DNA from: PALSA-1006 sp964532405
GTDB taxonomy: Bacteria; Pseudomonadota; Gammaproteobacteria; Burkholderiales; Gallionellaceae
Assembly: GCA_964532405.1 (NCBI GenBank)
Contig: CAZHIC010000010.1
Location: 8,311-72,310 of the forward strand
DNA length: 64,000 bases
Reading direction: 5' to 3'
Shown here one piece after another: positions 1 to 8,864 of the stretch (its first letter is position 1; every line of letters starts with the position of its first letter). Both the position numbers and the translations under genes were made by a program. The notes under the pieces were generated by a model that saw only the letters and a list, made by a program, of their open reading frames with translations, made no database searches and was not told where the DNA came from.

Positions 1-969
1 CTGGTCGAATTCGAACACGCCGACAGGCCCGTTCCATACAACCGTACCGGCCTTCATGATGATGTCGGCAAGCTCTTGCGCAGACTTCGGACCGATGTCA
101 AAAATCATGTCATCGTCCGCCACGTCTCCCGCATTTTTCAACACGGCAGGTTCATTGGCATCGAATTTCTTGCCCACCACTACATCGACAGCGATAGGGA
201 TTGTCGCGCCACGCGCGGTCATCTTCTTCATCAACGCTTGTGCGGTTGGCACCAGATCGTCTTCGCACAACGATTTGCCGACGTTCTTGCCGACCGCCTT
301 GAGGAAAGTATTGGCGATACCGCCGCCGACCACCAATTGTTCGCACTTTTCCGACAACGATTCCAGCACGGTCAGTTTGGTGGACACCTTGGAACCGCCC
401 ACGATGGCGACCATCGGGCGTGCCGGGTTGAGCAATGCCTTGGTCAGCGCTTCCAGTTCTTGCGTCAGCAAAATACCTGCCGCCGCGACAGGCGCATACT
501 TGGCCACGCCATGGGTCGATGCCTCGGCACGGTGTGCGGTACCGAACGCGTCCATCACGAACACATCGCACAATGCCGCATATTTTTTCGATGTTTCGTC
601 GAGACTCTTTTTCTCGCCTTTGTTGAAGCGGCAGTTCTCCAGCAACACCAGTTCGCCTTCGGCAACTTCGAAGCCGCCATCTACCCAGCCCCTGATCAGG
701 CGCACGGGTTTTCCCAGTTTTTTGGAGATCACATCGGCCACGGGCTTGAGCGAATTCTCTTCGGAATACACGCCTTCTTCAGGGCGTCCCAAATGGGAGG
801 TCACCATCACTCGCGCACCGGCTTTCAGGGCGGCGTTGATCGTCGCCATCGACGATGTGATACGCGCATCGGAAGTAACTTTGCCGTCTTTGACAGGCAC
901 ATTGAGATCGGAGCGAATTAAGACACGTTTGCCTTTAAGAGCCAAATCGGTCATTTTGATAACAGACAT
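1..969 (-). CDS. pgk: Phosphoglycerate kinase, 3' end cut by window edge
   Basis: Cytoplasmic glycolytic/Calvin-cycle enzyme that interconverts 1,3-bisphosphoglycerate plus ADP and 3-phosphoglycerate plus ATP. The visible 323 codons start MSVIKMTDLALKGKRVLIRS and contain the substrate-binding RSDLNVP (about residues 19-25), TSHLGRP (about 60) and GGSKVSTK motifs. The family is usually 390-400 residues, so about 70 C-terminal residues, including part of the nucleotide-binding lobe, lie left of the window. An AGAAGGAAA ribosome site precedes the ATG at 969; an internal ATG six codons later is an alternative start. It follows gap by 92 bases on the same strand, so co-transcription with tkt and gap is likely. 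Confidence 0.95.
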   Translation of the reverse strand, partial: MSVIKMTDLALKGKRVLIRSDLNVPVKDGKVTSDARITSSMATINAALKAGARVMVTSHLGRPEEGVYSEENSLKPVADVISKKLGKPVRLIRGWVDGGFEVAEGELVLLENCRFNKGEKKSLDETSKKYAALCDVFVMDAFGTAHRAEASTHGVAKYAPVAAAGILLTQELEALTKALLNPARPMVAIVGGSKVSTKLTVLESLSEKCEQLVVGGGIANTFLKAVGKNVGKSLCEDDLVPTAQALMKKMTARGATIPIAVDVVVGKKFDANEPAVLKNAGDVADDDMIFDIGPKSAQELADIIMKAGTVVWNGPVGVFEFDQ

Positions 970-1035
970 GTTTTTCCTTCTACAAACTTTGAAAAGACAG
1001 AGGGGGCGGATCTACCAGACCACCCCCTTGTGCTC

Positions 1036-1060
1036 GGCGGGTTACGCTACGCTAACCCAC
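1036..1060. repeat. Palindromic intergenic element after gap
   Basis: A short inverted repeat sits immediately downstream of the gap stop codon: GGGTTA and TAACCC flank a central CGCTACGC. In the gap transcript it would form a hairpin. A second imperfect G-rich/C-rich hairpin lies at about 1002-1027, between this element and pgk. The form resembles dispersed REP-like elements of proteobacterial intergenic regions, but a single copy in this window cannot show that it is dispersed. It may also be a weak terminator or processing signal between gap and pgk. Confidence 0.4.
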
Positions 1061-1061
1061 C

Positions 1062-2060
1062 TTACGCAATGTGACGAACTAGACGCATCAGGTTGCATGT
1101 ATAACCGTATTCATTGTCGTACCAAGCCACCACTTTGACGAAAGTTGGATCCAGCGCGATACCGGCTTCAGCATCAAATATGGATGGCTTAGTGTAACCA
1201 CGGAAGTCAGTGGAAACCACTTTCTCGTCGGTATAACCCAACACGCCTTTCAGCGGACCATTCTCGGAAGCGGACTTCATGGCCTTGCAGATTTCATCGT
1301 AAGTCGCTGCTTTGTTCAGCTCAACGGTCAGGTCGACCACGGACACATCGGATGTCGGCACGCGGAAAGCCATACCGGTCAGCTTCTTGTTCAGCTCAGG
1401 AATCACCACGCCCACGGCCTTGGCAGCACCAGTGGACGAAGGAATGATGTTTTCCAGAATGCCGCGACCACCGCGCCAATCTTTATTGGATGGACCGTCA
1501 ACGGTTTTTTGCGTTGCCGTCGCTGCATGCACGGTAGTCATCAGACCACGCTTGATACCGAAGGTATCGTTCAACACCTTGGCAACGGGCGCCAAGGCAT
1601 TGGTGGTGCAGGATGCAGCGGAAACGATTTTCTCGCCCTTGTAGGTGTCGTGATTTACGCCGTACACGAACATCGGAGTCGTGTCTTTGCAAGGAGCAGA
1701 CATAACCACTTTTTTGGCACCTGCTGCAATGTGTTTCTGGCAGCCTGCGTCATCCAGGAAGAAGCCCGTGCATTCGATCACGATGTCCACGCCCGCTTCG
1801 TTCCATTTCAGATTAGCCGGATCTTTTTCAGCGGTCAGACGGATAGTCTTGCCGTTTACCACCAGGTTGTTGCCGCTAACAGCAACGTCACCGTTGAAAC
1901 GACCATGCACGGAGTCGTATTTCAGCATGTATGCCAAATAGTCAGGTTCCAGCAGGTCATTGATGGCAACGACTTCAATTTCAGGAAAATCCTTGGAGGC
2001 AGCGCGAAACACCATACGCCCGATACGACCAAACCCGTTGATACCTACTCTAATTGCCAT
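1062..2060 (-). CDS. gap: Glyceraldehyde-3-phosphate dehydrogenase, type I
   Basis: Cytoplasmic dehydrogenase that oxidises and phosphorylates glyceraldehyde 3-phosphate to 1,3-bisphosphoglycerate, or runs in reverse in gluconeogenesis or the Calvin cycle. The 332-residue length is standard. The N-terminal NAD(P) fold has NGFGRIGR (about 8-15), and the catalytic cysteine lies in ASCTTNALAPVAKVL (about 150). The C-terminal WYDNEYGY signature is intact. It lies 34 bases downstream of tkt and upstream of pgk on the same strand, giving a tkt-gap-pgk carbon-metabolism cluster. Coenzyme preference cannot be read confidently from the sequence. Confidence 0.97.
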   Translation of the reverse strand: MAIRVGINGFGRIGRMVFRAASKDFPEIEVVAINDLLEPDYLAYMLKYDSVHGRFNGDVAVSGNNLVVNGKTIRLTAEKDPANLKWNEAGVDIVIECTGFFLDDAGCQKHIAAGAKKVVMSAPCKDTTPMFVYGVNHDTYKGEKIVSAASCTTNALAPVAKVLNDTFGIKRGLMTTVHAATATQKTVDGPSNKDWRGGRGILENIIPSSTGAAKAVGVVIPELNKKLTGMAFRVPTSDVSVVDLTVELNKAATYDEICKAMKSASENGPLKGVLGYTDEKVVSTDFRGYTKPSIFDAEAGIALDPTFVKVVAWYDNEYGYTCNLMRLVRHIA

Positions 2061-2094
2061 TTTCTCTCTCTCCCGTCGTTAATAGGTAACAAGT

Positions 2095-4110
2095 TTACAA
2101 CACGCCCTTAACGGTCTTTACCACGTTGTCTACGGTAAAACCGAAGTGTTTGAATAGTTCCGGCGCCGGTGCAGATTCTCCGAAGCAATCCATGCCGATA
2201 ACCGCGCCTTCGAGGCCGACATATTTATACCAGAGGCCGGTTACACCCGCTTCAACGGCCACGCGCTTGATGCCCTTGAGCAATACGCTGTCTTTGTAGG
2301 CTTGATCTTGACGGTCAAACACGTTGGTCGATGGCATGGAAACCACGCGCACCTGGATGCCTTCTGCGGCCAATACTTTTTGTGCGTCCATCGCCAGTGC
2401 CACTTCCGAGCCCGTAGCGATGATGATGGCTTGCGGCTTGCCGTTAGCGGCTTCCGACAGCACATATCCGCCCTTGCGGATATTGGCGATTTGCGCCGCA
2501 TCGCGTTTTTGGAATGCCAGATTTTGACGGCTGAAGATCAGCGAAGAAGGGCCGGTCATACGCTCGACAGCACAAATCCACGATACCGCAGATTCCACGG
2601 TGTCGCACGGACGCCAAGTATCCATATTGGGAATAAAGCGTAGCGTGGTGGTTTGTTCGACTGGCTGGTGGGTCGGGCCGTCTTCGCCCAGACCGATAGA
2701 GTCGTGGGTGAAGACGTAAATCACGCGTTGCTTCATCAGCGCGGCCATACGCAGCGCGTTGCGCGCATATTCCGAGAACATCAGGAAAGTGCCGCCGAAC
2801 GGCAGCAAGCCGCCATGTAATGCCATGCCGTTCATGATTGCAGACATACCAAACTCGCGCACACCGTAGCTGATGTAGTTACCGGGCTTGGAGCCATGCA
2901 CATGATGTGCGCCGGTCCAGTTGGTCAGGTTAGAGCCAGTCAAATCGGCAGAGCCGCCCAAAAACTCTGGTAGCGCGGGGACTAATGCGTTGATGGCGTT
3001 TTGTGAAGCCTTGCGAGTGGCGATGGTTTCAGCCTTGGCATTGATCTGCTCCAGCGCGGCAGCGGCAAATTCAGTCCAATTTCCCGGCAAATCGCCCTGC
3101 ATACGGCGAGTAAATTCAGCCGCTTCTTCAGGGAAGGCTTTCTTGTATTCGGCAAATTTGTTGTTCCACAGCTTTTCCAAGCCTTCGCCTTTGGTGCGCG
3201 CATCCCATGCTTCGTACACATGCTTTGGAATCTCGAACGGAGGGTAGTTCCAGCCGATATGCGCGCGTGTTGCCGCGATTTCGGCATCGCCCAACGCTGC
3301 GCCGTGCACATCGTGAGTGCCTTCCTTGTTAGGAGAACCGGCACCGATGACAGTCTTGCAGCAGATCAGTGTAGGTTTGTCAGTAACGGCCTTGGCCGCC
3401 TCGATAGCCGCATTGATCGCTTTGGGATCATGCCCTTCAACGTCGGCAATAACGTGCCAACCGTAAGCCTCAAAACGCTTGGGAGTATTGTCGGTAAACC
3501 ATCCGCCCACATGGCCGTCGATGGAAATGTCATTGTCATCCCAAAATGCAGTGAGCTTGCCCAGACCCCATGTACCAGCCAGCGCGCAAGCTTCATGCGA
3601 GATACCTTCCATCATGCAGCCGTCGCCCATAAACACGTAAGTGCGGTGGTCGACGATCTTGTGGTCGGGTTTGTTGAATTCGTTGGCCAACAGCTTTTCC
3701 GCCATCGCCATACCTACCGCGTTGGTGATACCTTGACCCAACGGGCCAGTGGTGGTTTCAACACCGACGGTATAACCATATTCGGGGTGACCCGGAGTTT
3801 TGGAGTGCAGCTGACGAAAACGCTTCAACTCGTCCATCGGCAGGTCGTAGCCTGTCAAATGCAACAGCGCGTAAATCAACATTGAGCCGTGACCGTTAGA
3901 CTGCACGAAGCGATCCCGGTCTGCCCATTTCGGATTGGCCGGGTTATGGCGCAGGTGGTGGTTCCACAAGACTTCGGCGATTTCCGCCATACCCATAGGT
4001 GCGCCCGGATGACCGGAATTTGCCTTTTGCACGGCATCCATCGCAAGTGCGCGGATCGCACCAGTTACATCATTAAACTTGGGGGGGTTTACATTACGCG
4101 CCACAGCCAT
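2095..4110 (-). CDS. tkt: Transketolase
   Basis: Thiamine-diphosphate enzyme moving two-carbon ketol units between sugar phosphates in the pentose phosphate and Calvin pathways. At 671 residues it is full length. Visible features are the substrate histidine in NSGHPGAPMG (about 31-40), the ThDP/metal motif GDGCMMEGISHEA (about 160) and the pyrimidine-domain segment FTHDSIGLGEDGPTHQPVEQ. A strong AGGAGG ribosome site lies about 7 bases before the ATG. A promoter-like element is visible at 4176-4204. It is the first gene of the tkt-gap-pgk set. Confidence 0.97.
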   Translation of the reverse strand: MAVARNVNPPKFNDVTGAIRALAMDAVQKANSGHPGAPMGMAEIAEVLWNHHLRHNPANPKWADRDRFVQSNGHGSMLIYALLHLTGYDLPMDELKRFRQLHSKTPGHPEYGYTVGVETTTGPLGQGITNAVGMAMAEKLLANEFNKPDHKIVDHRTYVFMGDGCMMEGISHEACALAGTWGLGKLTAFWDDNDISIDGHVGGWFTDNTPKRFEAYGWHVIADVEGHDPKAINAAIEAAKAVTDKPTLICCKTVIGAGSPNKEGTHDVHGAALGDAEIAATRAHIGWNYPPFEIPKHVYEAWDARTKGEGLEKLWNNKFAEYKKAFPEEAAEFTRRMQGDLPGNWTEFAAAALEQINAKAETIATRKASQNAINALVPALPEFLGGSADLTGSNLTNWTGAHHVHGSKPGNYISYGVREFGMSAIMNGMALHGGLLPFGGTFLMFSEYARNALRMAALMKQRVIYVFTHDSIGLGEDGPTHQPVEQTTTLRFIPNMDTWRPCDTVESAVSWICAVERMTGPSSLIFSRQNLAFQKRDAAQIANIRKGGYVLSEAANGKPQAIIIATGSEVALAMDAQKVLAAEGIQVRVVSMPSTNVFDRQDQAYKDSVLLKGIKRVAVEAGVTGLWYKYVGLEGAVIGMDCFGESAPAPELFKHFGFTVDNVVKTVKGVL

Positions 4111-4175
4111 TTTACAGCCTCCTAAAAAACATCCTGAATGTCGAGTTGAATTGTTATTACGCCAAAAGAACGGTA

Positions 4176-4204
4176 ATTATGCCGCAGCGACTTGTTTAGG
4201 GCAA
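4176..4204 (-). promoter_or_regulatory. Predicted sigma-70 promoter of tkt
   Basis: Read on the minus strand, TTGCCC (4204-4199) is followed after 17 bases by CATAAT (4181-4176), giving a good housekeeping-type spacing. It lies about 65 bases upstream of the tkt ATG and between tkt and the end of the ntrX-like gene. It is a sequence match only. Confidence 0.45.
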
Positions 4205-4230
4205 CAACGGCATTACAACAACCTTGGAAT

Positions 4231-4866
4231 TTATTGTTCCGGGCTATCGGTGCTTTTTTTAAAGGGTTTGATTCCCAACTGTTTTAATTTCCGATATAGA
4301 TGGGTACGTTCGATACCTGCTTTTTCGGCCAACTGCGTAATATTGCCATTTTCCTTTTGCATTTGATAATTAAAGTACGCGCCATCAAAATGCTCGCGCG
4401 CTTCACGCAATGGCAGATCCAATGGTAACGCGACCATTACCATTCCCTTTGCCCCCTGAGCCTCTAACTTTTCTTCCTGCGGCAACAATAGCGGCATCCC
4501 CTGTTGCAACGCCTTTACCACGGTCTTTAGCAATTTTTGCAAGGCGATCGGCTTTTCTAAAAAATCCATCGCACCGACCCGCGTTGCCTCCAGTGCCGTC
4601 TCTATCGTGCCGTGGCCAGACATCATCACCACGGGCATCGTGAGCAGTTGTTGCGCCGCCCATTCTTTGAGCAAAGTTAGACCGTCCGTATCTGGCATCC
4701 AAATGTCCAACAACACCAAATCCGGTGTGTGATTTAAACGGAACGAACGTGCCTGTGCGGCATTTTCTGCCAAATGCACACGGTAGCCTTCGTCAAACAG
4801 AATTTCGGAAAGCAATTCCCGAATCCCGATTTCATCATCCACCACGAGTATTTCTTTTATTGACAC
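4231..4866 (-). CDS. NtrX-like response regulator without AAA+ domain
   Basis: Response regulator paired with the NtrY-like kinase just upstream. An N-terminal receiver domain (about 5-120) carries the acidic pair DD at 10-11, the likely phosphorylated Asp54 in LLDIWMPD, and the conserved Ser and Lys in MMSGHGT and EKP. The C-terminus (about 165-205) is a Fis-type helix-turn-helix ending ERTHLYRKLKQLGI, as in NtrX/NtrC. The central sigma-54-activating AAA+ ATPase of canonical NtrX (total about 450 residues) is absent, with only a linker of about 45 residues in its place. It may therefore bind DNA without contacting sigma-54. The start is GTG and overlaps the ntrY stop codon by one base. Confidence 0.85.
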   Translation of the reverse strand: MSIKEILVVDDEIGIRELLSEILFDEGYRVHLAENAAQARSFRLNHTPDLVLLDIWMPDTDGLTLLKEWAAQQLLTMPVVMMSGHGTIETALEATRVGAMDFLEKPIALQKLLKTVVKALQQGMPLLLPQEEKLEAQGAKGMVMVALPLDLPLREAREHFDGAYFNYQMQKENGNITQLAEKAGIERTHLYRKLKQLGIKPFKKSTDSPEQ

Positions 4867-6995
4867 TATGCCACCTCCATTTCTTGCGCCAACGGTAGGC
4901 TGACCGCCACTTGCGTGCCACCCGAAGATTTATTTTCTATCGCTATTCTGCCGCCGTGTTCTTCAACGATCTTTTTTACAATCGGCAATCCCAATCCCGT
5001 ACCTTTTGTTTTTGTCGTCATATAAGGTTCAAATATTCGAGCCAGAATGTGTTCTTGAATACCAGTACCGTTATCGCTCACCATCAAATGGAATTCGCTC
5101 GAAGTACTCATGGTGGACAGCACAATTTGAGGCTGATCGGTATGTTGTAGCGCATCATGCGCGTTATGTAGCAGGTTATGCACGACTTGACGCAGCCGCG
5201 TCGCATCACCGTTCAGCCACATCTGGCTTGCTCCCAATTGCAAGGTAATCGGACTGCTGTTGGCTTCATACAACCCCATTACTTCGCTCAATAATTGATG
5301 CATATCCAACAGCACCAATTTGGGCGCGGGCGCACGCGCATAGTCCGCAAAATCAGACACCATATTTTTCATGGCCGCGACCTGACTAACGATAGTCTGG
5401 GTTGCCCGCTGCAACAACTTGGCATCGTGTTCATCCAGCTTGGCACTTAACTTGTGTTGCATTCTTTCTGCTGACAACTGGATGGGCGTGAGCGGATTTT
5501 TGATTTCATGTGCCAGCCTGCGCGCTACCTCGCCCCATGCCGCCTGCCGTTCCGCCTGCAACAAGTGCGTGATGTCGTCAAACACGATCACGTAACTGCT
5601 ATCCATTGCCGTTGTTAAACGGGTTCCGCGCAGCAACAACATCTGCTCGCCGTTTTTACTTAGCCGCCCGATCTGTTTTTGCCACTCGCTTCCTGCCGAT
5701 TCGGCCGCTGTTGTCTCCACCGCCTCCACAAAAGAACGCAGCAATACATGCTCGGACACTATTTCGGATAATGCTTTGCCATTCATATTGCGCAAGGGCG
5801 TGCCCAATATTTGCTCGGCGCTGGCATTGACCAGACGCAATCTGAACTGCTCATCGACCACGATGACCCCGGAAGACAGATGCGTCAAAATACTTTCCAA
5901 GTAACCTTTCGCATTTTCTACTTGGCTTTGTTGCTTTTCGCTTAATTTCTTCGCGTCCGCCAACTGCGCCGTCATCTGGTTGAACATTCCCGTCAATGCA
6001 CCCAATTCATCGCGGCTTTGCACAGGATAGTTCCCGGAAAAATTGCCCTGCGCTACCGCGCGCGTCCCTTCCGCCAGCGCGGCCAAAGGCGAACTTAAAC
6101 GCCCGCTCAAGAAGAAGGCGGCCGACACGGCGCTTAACAACACGATCAACAATGACAGCGTGAGCGTGATCCCATATAAGCGCTTGAGCCCCAATCGCGA
6201 TAACGTCAATTCCTGATAATCGCGGTATACCGCCTGTACGGTCTCTGCATCGCTTGAAAACTGTTGCGGGACCGGCTGCAAAATCTGCAATACCCGTCGC
6301 TCATCCGGGGAATGACCGCCACTTATCGGCACCAGTATTCGCAAAACCAAATGATTGTCCGGAAGAGCGTCTACTGAACTAAATATCCCCTGCTGAATTG
6401 CTTCACGCAACATTTGTTGATCGGGAATGCTTTGTAACGACTTTTTGCCCGGCATGGAAGACACGAGCAACTTCCCCTCCACATTAAAGATCGCCGCTTC
6501 CTGAGCTTCAGCTTTGTCGACCAAACGCACCAGCGTCACGCCATAGCGGTCCGGAGTTTGCTCCGCCAAAATCAAAGAAAGCAACTTGCCCTTTTTTCCC
6601 AGTTCTTTCAGTCCCGTCTCCAACGAATTGCGCCCCAGATTAAGCCCTCCTTCCAGTGCTTTTTCCACGCGAATATCGAACCATGACTCGATGCTTTTCC
6701 CCAGAAATTGCACCGATACGGCATACATCAACAAACCCGGCAGAATGGCGATCAGAGAAAAGAATATCGTGAGTCGCAACATCAGTTTTGCGCCAAAAAC
6801 TTGCTCTTTCAATTTGATGCGCAATTGCCATAACTGATATCCCACCAAGGCACATAGCCCCAGCGCCAGCACGCCCGTCAATATCAACAAACTGGAATAA
6901 TGATGCGAAAAAAGGGCAGTATTGGCGCTGGCGCTCGACAACAAATAGAGCAACGCGACGCCGATCAGTCCGCAGATGATGATCAGATATTTCAC
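4866..6995 (-). CDS. ntrY: NtrY-like sensor histidine kinase
   Basis: Inner-membrane sensor kinase of 709 residues. There are three hydrophobic segments in the first 105 residues, a sensor region, another membrane segment at about 274-296, a HAMP linker, a PAS domain (about 365-470), the phospho-acceptor LAHEIKNPLTP helix (about 495) and a C-terminal ATPase with DNGTGI and TKGTGLGLPIVKKI. This order matches the NtrY family, which in other bacteria senses nitrogen or redox/envelope status; the signal here is unknown. It overlaps the DUF4390 gene by 4 bases and the regulator gene by 1, so the three are almost certainly co-translated. Confidence 0.9.
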   Translation of the reverse strand: MKYLIIICGLIGVALLYLLSSASANTALFSHHYSSLLILTGVLALGLCALVGYQLWQLRIKLKEQVFGAKLMLRLTIFFSLIAILPGLLMYAVSVQFLGKSIESWFDIRVEKALEGGLNLGRNSLETGLKELGKKGKLLSLILAEQTPDRYGVTLVRLVDKAEAQEAAIFNVEGKLLVSSMPGKKSLQSIPDQQMLREAIQQGIFSSVDALPDNHLVLRILVPISGGHSPDERRVLQILQPVPQQFSSDAETVQAVYRDYQELTLSRLGLKRLYGITLTLSLLIVLLSAVSAAFFLSGRLSSPLAALAEGTRAVAQGNFSGNYPVQSRDELGALTGMFNQMTAQLADAKKLSEKQQSQVENAKGYLESILTHLSSGVIVVDEQFRLRLVNASAEQILGTPLRNMNGKALSEIVSEHVLLRSFVEAVETTAAESAGSEWQKQIGRLSKNGEQMLLLRGTRLTTAMDSSYVIVFDDITHLLQAERQAAWGEVARRLAHEIKNPLTPIQLSAERMQHKLSAKLDEHDAKLLQRATQTIVSQVAAMKNMVSDFADYARAPAPKLVLLDMHQLLSEVMGLYEANSSPITLQLGASQMWLNGDATRLRQVVHNLLHNAHDALQHTDQPQIVLSTMSTSSEFHLMVSDNGTGIQEHILARIFEPYMTTKTKGTGLGLPIVKKIVEEHGGRIAIENKSSGGTQVAVSLPLAQEMEVA

Positions 6996-7630
6996 GGCTT
7001 GGATGCCTCTGCATTTTCTGATAGATTGGATTGCACTGGCCAGCTGTATCTTTCGGATTCAAGATTCCAGTCGTCATTGGTTAACGCGCTGACTTGCAGT
7101 GGCTTCGGAAGCTGGGATGTATCCAGGCGCATTTGCGCAAAGGCGGCGTACCTAGTTTCGCTTTTAAGCAACTTGGCCACATACCCGCCGCCGCCGGTAA
7201 ATGCCGATGCGGGTATCGGCGGCGCAGACTGGTGCCCCAGTACGCGCAAAGCACTTTCCAGATTAGAGAACCCCTGAAAAAGCGTACCGCGCGATATTCG
7301 ATATTGCCGCGTCAAGGCGTTGTAGAACAATTTGGTGGTTTGTTCATTTTGAATAACGGCACTATCCAACCAGTACCAGCGCGAACGCGTGATTGTCAGT
7401 TCGCTGACAAAATTGAGGGTGACCCCATGTTTGAGCGCCTCGGCAACCGTAGGGGGCAGCGTGATCTTGAAATCCGCGAATATTTCATAACCTTCCTCGA
7501 CGGCATGCATCTCGGCTTTTGCGACAACAATACCTTCCGCGTTTGCAACGGATGTGCAGACGCAGAGCAGCAATAATAGCTTGCCAAGTAGGTTAAGAAT
7601 TTTTTTGCAACAACGCATAAAAAAATCCAT
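6992..7630 (-). CDS. DUF4390 family exported protein
   Basis: Protein of 212 residues with a hydrophobic signal-like segment (about 13-30, LLGKLLLLLCVCTSVANA), predicted to be exported or membrane-anchored. The remainder matches the DUF4390 family as I recognise it, which is usually encoded between rsmB and ntrY in betaproteobacteria. No catalytic motif is visible. It overlaps rsmB by 38 bases; an internal Met at residue 5 (7618) is an alternative start that still overlaps. Its fixed position suggests a role linked to the NtrYX envelope signal, but this is inference. Confidence 0.8.
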   Translation of the reverse strand: MDFFMRCCKKILNLLGKLLLLLCVCTSVANAEGIVVAKAEMHAVEEGYEIFADFKITLPPTVAEALKHGVTLNFVSELTITRSRWYWLDSAVIQNEQTTKLFYNALTRQYRISRGTLFQGFSNLESALRVLGHQSAPPIPASAFTGGGGYVAKLLKSETRYAAFAQMRLDTSQLPKPLQVSALTNDDWNLESERYSWPVQSNLSENAEASKP

Positions 7631-8864
7631 CGTGCTGGTCGTTGGGCAACAATTGCCCGTTATTCAGGTCGTGCGCAGCAATCGTGACTTGATGCGCATC
7701 TTTATGCCGGGACAAAAAAATCTCGATGACTTGCTGATTTTCACGGGCAAAAATCGAGCATGTCGCGTAGAGCAATTTACCATCTCTGGCCAATAGCGGC
7801 CATAAAGCATCCAGAATCTGCTCTTGTTGTCTGGCAAAACTTTCGATATCCGAGGGTCTGCGCAACCATTTTATGTCGGGATGGCGGCGCACGACACCCG
7901 AGGCGGAACAAGGGACATCGGCCAATATTCTCTCGAACGCTTTGCCGTCCCACCAGTTGGCCGGCTCGGTCGCATCGCCACAAATCAGCGTCGCCTCTAA
8001 TTTCAAACGTTGCAGATTTTCCCGTACCCGTTGCAGACGCTGTTCGTCTTTATCCACCGCGACCAGGTCAATGTCGCAGGATTCGAGCAAATGCGCACTT
8101 TTCCCGCCCGGTGCGGCGCAGACATCCAACACGCGCATACCCTTATGTACGTCCAGCAGGCTCGCCGCATGTTGTGCCCCGGCATCTTGTACGGACACCG
8201 TTCCATCAAAGAACCCGGGTAATTTGTCAACCGCCAGCGGGTTTGTTAACTGCAAGGCATTCGGGGAAATGAGTTGCGCGGCAATATCCAGCGACATCAA
8301 TTGTGCCAAATATTGTTTAGGTGTCGAGCTGCGCGCATTCACGCGCAACGTCATCGGCGGATGCCGATTCCCGGCTTCCAGAATAGACCCGGCTTTTTCT
8401 CCATATTGCGTTTTGACGGCATCGATCCACCACTGCGGATAGGAATATCGTCCCTCTTCAGTCTTGGTTGCCAGCTGAATAAGCGCTGCTTGTTTGCGCA
8501 AAAAATTGCGCAACACCGCATTCACCAAGCCACCCGTCGCGATATTGATATTCTTGGCTGCGCTCACCGCATGATCGACAACGGCATATTTTGCCGCTTT
8601 GCTGTACTGCAACTGATATAGCGCGACCATCAGCAGATCCCGCAGCCGCGAGTCTTGCAGCGGTTTGCTCAATAGCGCATCCAGTATCTTGGTGAGTTGT
8701 CCGTAGAAGCGCAGGGTGCCATAGCTGAGATCCTGCAGCGCCCCCCGCTCCTGAGGTGAAAACCCAGCATGACTGCGCAACGTCTCGCTTATTACCTGAT
8801 TTAAATTGCGCCCAGCCAGTACTTGGCCGACAGCGGTTGCAGCGAGTTGTTGAACGATATGCAT
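7593..8864 (-). CDS. rsmB: 16S rRNA (cytosine967-C5)-methyltransferase
   Basis: SAM-dependent methyltransferase that methylates C967 of 16S rRNA. The 423 residues comprise a NusB-like N-terminal RNA-binding domain (about 1-140) and a Rossmann methyltransferase domain with the SAM motif DVCAAPGGKSAHLLE (about 245-260). Both cysteines typical of m5C enzymes are present, in DVPCSASGV and in YATCSIF. It shares one base with the end of fmt. The def-fmt-rsmB order is conserved in many proteobacteria. Confidence 0.95.
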   Translation of the reverse strand: MHIVQQLAATAVGQVLAGRNLNQVISETLRSHAGFSPQERGALQDLSYGTLRFYGQLTKILDALLSKPLQDSRLRDLLMVALYQLQYSKAAKYAVVDHAVSAAKNINIATGGLVNAVLRNFLRKQAALIQLATKTEEGRYSYPQWWIDAVKTQYGEKAGSILEAGNRHPPMTLRVNARSSTPKQYLAQLMSLDIAAQLISPNALQLTNPLAVDKLPGFFDGTVSVQDAGAQHAASLLDVHKGMRVLDVCAAPGGKSAHLLESCDIDLVAVDKDEQRLQRVRENLQRLKLEATLICGDATEPANWWDGKAFERILADVPCSASGVVRRHPDIKWLRRPSDIESFARQQEQILDALWPLLARDGKLLYATCSIFARENQQVIEIFLSRHKDAHQVTIAAHDLNNGQLLPNDQHDGFFYALLQKNS

